The translations under genes were made by a program, and so were the position numbers. 64,000 nucleotides of DNA from Campylobacter lari subsp. lari (lineage in GTDB: Bacteria; Campylobacterota; Campylobacteria; Campylobacterales; Campylobacteraceae). Under the pieces are notes generated by a model. That model made no database searches and was not told where the DNA came from. It worked only from the letters and a program-made list of their open reading frames with translations. Positions 17,826 through 26,374 of this stretch are shown here, piece after piece. Each line of letters starts with the position of its first letter. Position 1 is the first letter of the stretch. Location: contig NZ_CP053830.1 in assembly GCF_013372185.1 (NCBI RefSeq), positions 1,449,348 through 1,513,347 of the forward strand, given 5' to 3'.

Positions 17826-20441
17826 ATGAATAAAAGACTACCTAAAAACCACCTCATGGTGGGGGGGGGGGAATGATAATTTTCGTTTTAACTTAAACGT
17901 CTTAAACTCTTTAAAAAATTATAAAAACTTCAATCTTTTAAAACTTTATTTGTTTGCTATCTTTTCATTAAGTTCTTTAGAAGCTGCCACCCAGGCAGAG
18001 TATGATAAAACTTCTAATGCTTATATTATTGAAAAACATCATTATGAGAATAATGATGCTTATGATTATAATCTTAATAGCTATAAACTCTTAAATGGTA
18101 AAAATTTCTATGGTCAAATGGCTAGCAATAAAAATCTTTCAAATATCACTTTAATTTATGATAATCCTAAAGATAAAACTCATTCTAAAATGAATGATTT
18201 ATATTTTAACAAGATATCCTTACTCCAAGTATCAAAGAAGATATTTTTGTAGTTAATGGCTTTCATAGTTCTAACTCAGCTAATACTACCCTAAATCAAA
18301 TCAGTTATATACCTTTTTTAGTTTCTGCTTATACCTTTAATGCAAAAGCTAATAATAACACCTTAGTATTAAAATCAGGAGAATTATCTTCAGTATATTA
18401 TTTAAAACCTACCGATAAAGAAGTAGCTAATCCTAAAGCTACTGGTTTAAATAATAAATATAATTTTTTAATCACTCCAGCTATAGCAAGAAAAGGTGAA
18501 GCAAGTAATAATACTTTAAATTATTTAAAAGATGCTTATGTAAACATGGGTGTTGAAAACACCTATACCCTACCTTTAAATGGAGCTCCCTATGTATTAG
18601 GTGCTTTTGGTGTGGACGCTAATGCTAACAATAATACTGTTATATTAAATAAAGGAGTAAAAATAGACTTTCATACCACCCCTTATATGCAAAGTGCTTT
18701 AGGAGATAATATCTTTGATGAGAGAATGACCCATGTAATTGGAGCAATTACTTATAATGGCAATGCTAAAAATAATAAGGTTGTTATAGATGGAGCTTCT
18801 TTATTAGTACATGGTCCAAGTGGAGCATATTCAACTTCAGCTGCTACTCACTTAGGAGGAGCCTTTGTAGATGTTAATAATAATCAAAGCTATGAAGTAA
18901 GCTCAAATAAAGTATTAATCAATGATTTAAAACTAGATTTAAGAGTAGATACTAAAAATACCCCATTAGCTTATAATGCTATCTTAGTAGGGGAAATCTT
19001 TGGGGGTAAAATCATACAAGGTAATGCCTATAAAAACACCATAGACATAAAAGACTTACAAACCTTATTAGCATTAAATACCAATGTAGAAGTAAAAGCA
19101 CTCTTAGACTTTTATGCAGGTGTAACTAATAATGGTGTGGCTAATGATAATAGTATTAGTGTTAATCTTAAAAAGCCATTTGAGATTAATTCTAATTTTA
19201 CAGGTAAAAACGAGTTTAATCTTTATGGAGGGGTAGCAACTAAAGGAGCTAATAGAAATAGTATACACATCAATGGGGATTTAACCCAAGGTATTACTGT
19301 TGAAAACCATCAAGATAAAATTCAAATCATAGCAGCACAAACCCTAAGCTCTAAAGCAAATAATAATAGTATTAATATTAAAAACTCAAACATAGCTATG
19401 CCTTTATACTTATATGGAGTGAGTAAAGCCAGTATAGATAATAAAGATTATTATGCAAGTAGTGCTTATGCTAATAGTATAGTTTTAGACAATGTAAAAT
19501 CAGGTAGAAACCTCACTGCTATTATAGAAGCTGATGAAGTCGTAAAAAATACTATTAATTACAATATGGTGCAATCTTTATCTAATGCTTCTAATATAGA
19601 TAAAGGTTCTAAAATCATTTTAAGAGCGAATGAAAATGCTAACAATAATACTTTAAATATTAAAGATTATTCAAGTGCAGCTAGCTCTAATGTTTATGTT
19701 ATTAATGCTAAAAATGAAAGTGCTAATAATACTTTTATCTTTGATAATCTAGCTCTAGGTACAGCTTCTGATAAAAGAGAAGGTGAAATAGTAATTAGTG
19801 CTGGTATAGCCAAAAATACTCATGATAATTATACTCATATTAATAATTTAAATATAGATGAATATAAAAACAATTCTACTATCATCATAGCAGCTTCTGG
19901 TGTATATAGCAAAAATGATAAAAGCTATAATAATACCTTATATCTAAGTGGTGATACTAATATTTTTAATAATACTGATATAGAAGTATTAGCAGGTAGC
20001 TTTTTACAAACTAAAGAAGATAATAACTTTGTATCCAAAGCACTAATGCATAAAAATGGTACTAATAATCATTTAGTATTAAATACAAGCATAAAAGCAA
20101 ATACTATCAATAACTTTGATCATTTTAGTTTTATCTTAAAAGATAGTGCTAAAGCTTATTTAAGTACTAAAGAAGTGATTAATCTTTCTAAAGATAGTTC
20201 TATTAATATATATACAAACAATAATGTAAAAAATAAAAGCATTATTTTAATGCAAAGTGAAAAAGGCTTTGTAGATGTAAATAATAAGCATTTAAATCAA
20301 GAAGATTTACAAAGCTTATTAAATTTCTTAGTAAAAAACAATAAAAGCTTACACAAAAATATCAAAGCAAAAGCACAAAAAGTTAAATACACTCTAAGTG
20401 TAAGTAATGATGCAAAAAGCATAGTAGTAAATTTAAATTAA
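17826..20441 (+). pseudogene. Phase-variable repeat-rich exported protein, OFF and frameshifted
   Basis: One long gene is broken twice. From ATG 17826 the frame reads MNKRLPKNHLMVGGGE and stops at TGA 17874-17876 just after an 11-G tract. With one G fewer it runs on through NDNFRFNLN and a hydrophobic export segment (LYLFAIFSLSSLEAA) to 18252. A second lesion at about 18211-18213 (AACAAGATATCC, one A short of AACAAAGATATCC) shifts it again; from there the frame is open to TAA 20441. Repaired, the product would be about 871 aa. The body consists of some twenty irregular repeats around a NNxhxh core (ANNNTLVLK, ANNNSINIK, ANNNTLNIK), as in beta-solenoid passengers. No C-terminal beta-barrel and no TPS domain are visible; it ends SIVVNLN. 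The next gene starts 25 bases later, so it probably leads the tps operon. Adhesin-like role inferred. Confidence 0.8.
17861..17871 (+). repeat. Poly-G tract (11 G), contingency switch
   Basis: Eleven consecutive G residues twelve codons into the gene, in DNA that is otherwise nearly GC-free. Slipped-strand changes in such tracts switch Campylobacter surface genes on and off. Ten or thirteen G would open the frame past this point; eleven (this sequence) or twelve close it within a few codons. Confidence 0.95.
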
Positions 20442-20466
20442 AAATAATACTCAAAAAGGAGTCAAC

Positions 20467-23400
20467 ATGAAAAAGTTAGCAAATCATATAATACTTTCAG
20501 GTGTAACTGTATCTATGTTATTTTCTCCACTAATGGCCTTACCTAGTGGAGGTAAATTTACTCATGGCACAAGTGGGACTATAACCACTAATGGTAATAA
20601 TATGAATATTAGTGGAAATGGAATAAACTCAGTTATCCAATGGGGTGGTGGATTTAATATAGCAAATGGAGAAAAGGTAAATTTTGGAGGTAAAGACAAA
20701 AACTACCTAAATATTGCCCACGGTACTAGTAAATCTACCATAGCTGGTATATTAAACGCAGGTGGTAATAATGTATTTTTAATCAATCCTAATGGAGTAA
20801 TCATTACTAAAACAGGAACTATCAATGCTAATCGCTTTGTGGCTTCGACTTCATCGATGAGTGATGGGGATATGAAAGCATTTGCTAACTTAAAAAGCTT
20901 TGAAGATGGTTTAAGCTTTTCCCCTGTATTTAAACCAAACAAAGCAGGTAATGTGGTAAATATGGGTAATATTAATGCTAAAAACATTACTTTACAAGGT
21001 AATAAAGTAATGTTAAGTGCTGATACTAGTTGGGATGATAAAAATAATAAAATAAAATTCAATCAAATCACAGCAGATAATATAGATTTAAAAGGTAATG
21101 AAATTTATGTAGATATTTCTACTATAAATTCTAAAAATCTAACTACTGAAGCAAAAAATAAAGGAATTGCTTATTTAAGTGCTACTGGGTATTATTATAA
21201 TCCTACAAGAAAATACAATGAATTTAAAAATATAAACAACAAAATCAAAAAAACATACAATCAATATATTAGCATAGGTTCTGATGTAGACTGGTGGCAT
21301 TTTGCTAAAGGGTGGAATGAAAATAAGGATTTTAGAAACAATGTAGCGGGGAATACCTTTAAACTTACTAATGATATAGATTTTGGAGCTAATTGTAAAA
21401 ATGGAGTATGTAGTGGACAAAACTATGCAAATTACTGGGTAGATTTAAATGGTGATGGTAAAAAAGATGCTAATGAGTATACTAATATGATAGTAGGTAG
21501 TGGTGAATTTTTTACCAAAACCTTTGATGGTCAAGGATTTACACTAAAAAATATCAATATAGATATTACTAATTGGGGATCTGTTGGTATATTTGGAAGC
21601 GCGAAGGATGCAATTTTTAAAAATATAAATGTAGATTATATGGGTGGTGGAATTAATGCAAAAGGTACTAGTTGGGTCGGTGGATTTATAGGAACCTCTT
21701 TTGCGCCTTCACATCCTTCATTTTCAAATATATCTTTAAGTAATATAGGAAGTATTAATGGTTATGATGATTATGAAGGTTATCCAACGTGGATAGGTGG
21801 ATTTGCTGGTAGGGTTGATAATGCTACTTTTTCAAATATATCTTTAAATAAAATAGGAAGTATCAACAGCGGTGGTTCTGTTGGCCCTGTTGGTGGTTTT
21901 GCTGGCTCGGCTTATAATAATACTTTTTCAAATATATCCTTAAATGAAATAGGAAATATTAGTGGTAATAGTAATTTTAAACATGATTTTTCTTCCATTG
22001 GTGGATTTGTTGGTGAAAGCATGGGTAGTACTTTTTCAAATATATCCTTAAATGAAATAGGAAATATTAGTGGTAATAGTAATTTTAAACATGATTTTTC
22101 TTCCATTGGTGGATTTGTTGGTGAAAGCATGGGTAGTACTTTTTCAAATATATCTTTGAATAAAATAGGAAATATTAGTGGTAATAGTGAAACAAATACT
22201 ATTTATGTTGGTGGATTTGTTGGTTATGCTAATGAAAAAAATAATTTTTCAGATATCATAATTAAAAAAATAGAAAATATCTCAAGCATTTCTAACGATT
22301 GTTCGCACTCTGGTGGATTTGCAGGAGGAGGGCTTATGGAAGGAAAATTTGAACGAATTTTCCTTGAAAACATTGCTAATATAAATAGCACATCAAAATC
22401 TAAAAGTGCTTATGCGGGAGGATTTATTGGAAACAATATATCTTATTATACAACATACTACAATAAACAATTTATTTTTGATGTAAATAATATTTCTTTA
22501 AAAGGGGTATCAAATATTACAAGTAAGGCCGAAAATGCTTATGCGGGAGGATTTGCAGGATTTTTTATTGAAAAAATGAAAAAGCCTAATTATGATGGTT
22601 CTGAAAATGGTTATAGTTATAAAATAAATTTAAAAAATATTTATATGTATTTTGATGAGGATGCAAAAATCACAGCTAATAATAATAATAATAAAAATAA
22701 TTTTACAGGTAAATTTTATGGTGGCATGGAAGATATTAAAGAAATAGCATTTGATAATATCCACATTTATTATAAAAAAGATACTTTAACCAATGCAACA
22801 GCTGATGATAAATATCTAAATAAACAAGACTTTAATAAAAATGCTAATAATGTTAATAAAATTAATGCATACGCTTATTCTGATAGTAATAAGGAACAAG
22901 CGTATGAAAATTTTATAAATCATGTTAATACTATCTCTAAACCTATCTTTCCTATAATACCACCATCCAAACCATCACAAAATACAGATTATATCCCTAA
23001 CGCAGAAGATATTATCAATAAAACAGCTGTTTTAGATGAAAATGATTTACTTAAAGAAATGATTAAGAACGAAATCATTGCTGATATCACCAATGGAAAA
23101 TATAAATTACATATAAGTGATTTATTAAAAATGCTAGAAGATAAAACAAATTATTCTAATATGAGTGAAAATCAAAAGATTGAATTTATAGCCAAATACT
23201 TTCTAAGTGGTGATAAAACTAAAGCTTTAGAAGTAGTTCAAAGCTTAGATTTTCTTTTAGCTTATGAAAACAATGGTTTAAGCACTGCTTCAGAAGATAA
23301 ATTTGAAGGAAATGGTTTTGGTGTTAAAAATGAAATATTAAGCCAAGTAAATAATACAACCGAAAATATCAAAGGCAAATTCGATCAACTAAAAGAGTTA

Positions 23401-23943
23401 GAACCTTTGGTGAATAGTTCTAATAAATATCTAAAAGATCTTATTACTAAGCAAAATGAGCTTGATAATGCCATCAAAGCTTACAATACTTATGTGGATT
23501 TAATCAATAAAGGTTTTGCAAGCGCAGATGATAGAGAATTTATTATTTTAAAAGACCAAATAAATACTCTAATGAAAGAGAGTCAAGTTTTAGCAGATTC
23601 AATCAATGAAAATCAGGGAAAACTAATTGATTGGCAAAATAATAACAATACAGAAAATTTCAAAGTAGTTGGTGCTTTTGCTAATGTAATATTAAACACT
23701 AATCCTAAGTTAGATCAAATCACAGGCAAGGGAGGAGATATAGATAACCCAAACAAACCAGAATTACCTGAAACTGATATGGAGTTTGAACAAACAGCTT
23801 CACTTAATCTAATAGGCGATAATGCCATAGAAGACAATGAAGGAAAAAAAGAAATAGAGGAAACCTCACTCGCACAAAAAAATAAAACTTGCATAGTAAG
23901 TGATAATTACAAAACTATGAATCCTTGTGTAGTGGGTATGTAA
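20467..23943 (+). CDS. TpsA: filamentous-haemagglutinin-like secreted exoprotein
   Basis: A 1158-aa secreted partner of a two-partner secretion (type Vb) system. Signal peptide at about 1-24 (ends PLMA), then the TPS domain: LPSGGKFTHGTSG, SVIQWGGGFNIA, and the diagnostic VFLINPNGVI near residues 103-112. Residues of about 390-740 hold GLUG-like repeats of the form GGFxG...FSNISLxxIGxIS; residues 486-521 and 522-557 are identical. A helical, probably coiled-coil region follows at about 930-1060. The C-terminus carries a Cys pair (CIVSDNYKTMNPC) 5 residues from the end, comparable to the disulfide loop that keeps H. influenzae HMW1 on the surface. AAGGAG precedes the ATG. It is followed by its transporter gene. 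Adhesion or cell-contact function is inferred from the family. Confidence 0.92.
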   Translation: MKKLANHIILSGVTVSMLFSPLMALPSGGKFTHGTSGTITTNGNNMNISGNGINSVIQWGGGFNIANGEKVNFGGKDKNYLNIAHGTSKSTIAGILNAGGNNVFLINPNGVIITKTGTINANRFVASTSSMSDGDMKAFANLKSFEDGLSFSPVFKPNKAGNVVNMGNINAKNITLQGNKVMLSADTSWDDKNNKIKFNQITADNIDLKGNEIYVDISTINSKNLTTEAKNKGIAYLSATGYYYNPTRKYNEFKNINNKIKKTYNQYISIGSDVDWWHFAKGWNENKDFRNNVAGNTFKLTNDIDFGANCKNGVCSGQNYANYWVDLNGDGKKDANEYTNMIVGSGEFFTKTFDGQGFTLKNINIDITNWGSVGIFGSAKDAIFKNINVDYMGGGINAKGTSWVGGFIGTSFAPSHPSFSNISLSNIGSINGYDDYEGYPTWIGGFAGRVDNATFSNISLNKIGSINSGGSVGPVGGFAGSAYNNTFSNISLNEIGNISGNSNFKHDFSSIGGFVGESMGSTFSNISLNEIGNISGNSNFKHDFSSIGGFVGESMGSTFSNISLNKIGNISGNSETNTIYVGGFVGYANEKNNFSDIIIKKIENISSISNDCSHSGGFAGGGLMEGKFERIFLENIANINSTSKSKSAYAGGFIGNNISYYTTYYNKQFIFDVNNISLKGVSNITSKAENAYAGGFAGFFIEKMKKPNYDGSENGYSYKINLKNIYMYFDEDAKITANNNNNKNNFTGKFYGGMEDIKEIAFDNIHIYYKKDTLTNATADDKYLNKQDFNKNANNVNKINAYAYSDSNKEQAYENFINHVNTISKPIFPIIPPSKPSQNTDYIPNAEDIINKTAVLDENDLLKEMIKNEIIADITNGKYKLHISDLLKMLEDKTNYSNMSENQKIEFIAKYFLSGDKTKALEVVQSLDFLLAYENNGLSTASEDKFEGNGFGVKNEILSQVNNTTENIKGKFDQLKELEPLVNSSNKYLKDLITKQNELDNAIKAYNTYVDLINKGFASADDREFIILKDQINTLMKESQVLADSINENQGKLIDWQNNNNTENFKVVGAFANVILNTNPKLDQITGKGGDIDNPNKPELPETDMEFEQTASLNLIGDNAIEDNEGKKEIEETSLAQKNKTCIVSDNYKTMNPCVVGM
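21922..22137 (+). repeat. Perfect 108-bp tandem duplication inside tpsA
   Basis: Positions 21922-22029 and 22030-22137 appear identical base for base and encode the same 36-residue GLUG-type unit. Related but diverged units flank them (starting TTTTCAAATATATCTTT at 21828 and 22140). Being a multiple of three, copy changes keep the frame. Confidence 0.92.
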
Positions 23944-23977
23944 AGAACTACCGAGATTTTATCCTTAGTAGTTCTTT
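23942..23977 (+). terminator. Hairpin between tpsA and tpsB (possible attenuator)
   Basis: AAAGAACTAC (23942-23951) pairs perfectly with GTAGTTCTTT (23968-23977) around a 16-base loop, right after the tpsA stop. Only TTAA follows, so it may lower rather than end transcription into tpsB, or protect the tpsA 3' end. Confidence 0.5.
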
Positions 23978-24011
23978 TAATAAACACACAAGCATAAAAG
24001 GAAAAACAACC

Positions 24012-25805
24012 ATGAAAAAACTCTCTCTTTGTGCTATAGCACTTAGTTCTTTAATCTATGCTAATGAAGGAGGCATTAGCATAGCTAAAAATGATATAGA
24101 AAAGGTTATAGAACTATCTCCTGATAGAAACCTCCCTCAAAACAAAGCTATCAAAGAAAATCTAAAAACTAAAGATGATTATATAAAAACTCAAGAAGCT
24201 AAAAAAGACTTTGAAGCAAAAAAGAAAGCCTTAAAAGAAAAACTACAAGAAAATAAAGCTAGTGAGGAAACTAACAGTCAAACCAATACTAATTCTAACA
24301 ATAACACCACTACCACTAAAAAGGTAATAACCAAATACAAATTCATCATCACTAATGAAAATACTAGCTTTAAAAAGCTAGGTATCAAAGAAGAAGATTT
24401 ACAATTACTTATTAGTGAGTTTAGCACTAAAAAATTTAGCTTACAAGATTTACAAGATATATCTAATATCATAGCTTATTATTTTCAGGTAAATGGTTAT
24501 CCTGCTGCAACAGCTTATGTGCCCCAACAAGAATTTGAAGATAGTGTGCAAATAAATATAGCCTTAGGAACATTAGGTAAGTATATAATAAAGAATAAAA
24601 CAACTATAAAAGATTATTTTGTAGAAAGTAAACTTAATGAAAGAATTAAAGGTAAAATCATCTCTACTAAATTAATAGAAGATAGTGTATATAAAGTCAA
24701 TGAAATGTATGGTGTACAAACCCTAGCAGGTTTACAAGCAGGAGAGAATGTAGGAGAAACTGATATAGTTATAGAAGTAGAACCTGATACTAAGGCAGAT
24801 ATATTATTATATGCTGATAATTATGGTATTGAAAGTGCAGGGGATATTAGAGCTGGTATTAGCATGGGTTTTAACTCATTATTTAACATGGGTGATTATT
24901 ATAATTTTTACTTACAATCAAGCAATGAAAATCAAATCAACTATGGAGCTAGTTATACTTTCTTTTTAGGAAATTTAAAAATTACTCCAAGCATATCTCA
25001 AGGAACATATTCTTTAGGTGGAGAATATAAAGAAGTTGGTTTTAGTGGTACTTCTAGAAATTTTGGTATAGATTTTTCTTACCCTGTGTGGATAAACACT
25101 AATTCATCTTTATACTTTACTTCTAGTATTTATCATAAGATATTAAAAGATGAGCCTTTTTCAAATATATTTGAAAATTATAGTATTGATAAACATTCTA
25201 ATGTAGGCAGTATGGGTTTAGAAGGTTTATTTAGAGGATTTGAAAACAACACCTTAAGTTATAGTGCTAAGGTAAGTGTAGGTAAGGTTAATGATGATGG
25301 TGCTACTATGTTTGGAAATACATCCAAAAGTGGAGGCAAAGGCTTTGGCTGGTTTAGAAAACTCAATGCTAGTGTGAATAATTATTATAGTATTAATGAA
25401 TACATTACTCATACTTTAAATATAAACTATCAAAAGGTATTAGGGAATTTTGAATTAGATTCTTCTGAAAGCTCATCTTTAGGTGGAGCCTATGGAGTAA
25501 GAGCGTATGATAATGGTGAGGGTGATGGAGATAATACCATAGTAGCTAACTTTGGTTTAAGAATAAACATACCAAATACTAATTTTTACTTTACTCCTTT
25601 TTATGATATAGGCTATGCATGGTATGAAAAAGATGGTGGTAGATTAACAGATGAACATTTTTTAGACGCAGTAGGTTTACAAATACTTTATAATAAACCA
25701 AATGAATACTATATTAAACTAGATGGAGCAAGAGCAGTTCATCAGTATAAATACGATGATGATCACAGAATGAAATTATATTTAAGTGGTGGGATTTATT
25801 TTTAA
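24012..25805 (+). CDS. TpsB: outer-membrane two-partner secretion transporter
   Basis: FhaC/ShlB/HMW1B-family pore that secretes the TpsA protein across the outer membrane. Start chosen at ATG 24012, with AAAAGGA upstream and a signal peptide MKKLSLCAIALSSLIYA; an ATG 87 bases earlier lies inside tpsA and lacks a signal. A low-complexity Lys/Asn/Thr linker precedes POTRA domains (about residues 85-250: FIITNENTSFKKLGI, YFQVNGYPAATAYVPQQEF), then the ShlB-type barrel with GGAYGVRAYDNGEGDGDNT, close to the conserved GGxxSVRGY...GD motif. It ends in Phe (SGGIYF) as outer-membrane barrels do. 597 aa. Confidence 0.93.
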   Translation: MKKLSLCAIALSSLIYANEGGISIAKNDIEKVIELSPDRNLPQNKAIKENLKTKDDYIKTQEAKKDFEAKKKALKEKLQENKASEETNSQTNTNSNNNTTTTKKVITKYKFIITNENTSFKKLGIKEEDLQLLISEFSTKKFSLQDLQDISNIIAYYFQVNGYPAATAYVPQQEFEDSVQINIALGTLGKYIIKNKTTIKDYFVESKLNERIKGKIISTKLIEDSVYKVNEMYGVQTLAGLQAGENVGETDIVIEVEPDTKADILLYADNYGIESAGDIRAGISMGFNSLFNMGDYYNFYLQSSNENQINYGASYTFFLGNLKITPSISQGTYSLGGEYKEVGFSGTSRNFGIDFSYPVWINTNSSLYFTSSIYHKILKDEPFSNIFENYSIDKHSNVGSMGLEGLFRGFENNTLSYSAKVSVGKVNDDGATMFGNTSKSGGKGFGWFRKLNASVNNYYSINEYITHTLNINYQKVLGNFELDSSESSSLGGAYGVRAYDNGEGDGDNTIVANFGLRINIPNTNFYFTPFYDIGYAWYEKDGGRLTDEHFLDAVGLQILYNKPNEYYIKLDGARAVHQYKYDDDHRMKLYLSGGIYF

Positions 25806-26374
25806 CCACTACTTAAAAAATACACCCTAGTAGCTAGGTCTTTAAAAGCTTTAGAGTGGATTAGGCTTTGGCAAGCTTTGGACTTTGAAGTACTTGTAAA
25901 TTCACTTTGACCAAAAGCATTTAAAACCTCATCTAGTTGAGTTTTTATGCTTTGATTTTTAGGATCTTTCAAAGCTTGATTTTTTAAATCTGCTATATTT
26001 TGAGCCTTGCTTTTTTGAGTGCTATCTACCATAAGCGCTAAAAGCAAAACACTTTCTTTGTCTACAAAAAGTACTTTAAAACACTGCTCATCATTTCCTA
26101 CGCTAAAATCCAACTCTTTGGTGGTATTTTGCAAATTTGATAAATCTTCATTTTTTATATTTGCTACATTACTCATTAAAGCTATGCTTGAAAGACTTTC
26201 ATTTTTTAATACATAAGAATTTATATCATTAATAAAAGTTTTTAAATTTCCTAAAGCTTGAGCTGTGCTTGCTTCATCTTTACTAGTGCTAAATTTTGGC
26301 AGAGCAACCGCAGCTAAAACTCCAAGTATAATTACTACAAACACAAGCTCTATAATAGTAAAAGCTTTTTTCAT
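25802..26374 (-). CDS. ctsG: Type II pseudopilin-like protein (CtsG-like)
   Basis: A 190-aa protein with a prepilin N-terminus: MKKAFTIIELVFVVIILGVLAAVALP has the FTxxE signature with Glu at +5, cleaved by a prepilin peptidase, and a single hydrophobic helix. Campylobacter has no classical type II toxin secretion; similar Cts proteins serve natural DNA uptake, and CtsG occupies this same place beside tsaD in C. jejuni. The symbol rests on that remembered position. Last gene of a seven-gene chain; its ATG overlaps the tsaD stop (ATGA). The stop overlaps the convergent tpsB stop by 4 bases. Confidence 0.8.
   Translation of the reverse strand: MKKAFTIIELVFVVIILGVLAAVALPKFSTSKDEASTAQALGNLKTFINDINSYVLKNESLSSIALMSNVANIKNEDLSNLQNTTKELDFSVGNDEQCFKVLFVDKESVLLLALMVDSTQKSKAQNIADLKNQALKDPKNQSIKTQLDEVLNAFGQSEFTSTSKSKACQSLIHSKAFKDLATRVYFLSSG

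Noticed and set aside
21912..22130. Minus-strand 72-codon ORF with an internal repeat inside tpsA
   Set aside because: It is the mirror of the 108-bp tandem duplication on the coding strand and has no ribosome site; the plus-strand gene explains it.
21700..22600. CRISPR-like repeat array
   Set aside because: Repeats are in-frame protein repeats of 36 codons without short unique spacers; no cas genes are present.
22680..22700. AAT repeats in tpsA as a second contingency tract
   Set aside because: The run of trinucleotides changes length in frame and encodes Asn-Lys-rich linker; nothing suggests switching.
23925..24011. Upstream in-frame ATG for tpsB overlapping tpsA
   Set aside because: It would put 29 polar residues before a good signal peptide and has no ribosome site; ATG 24012 has both.
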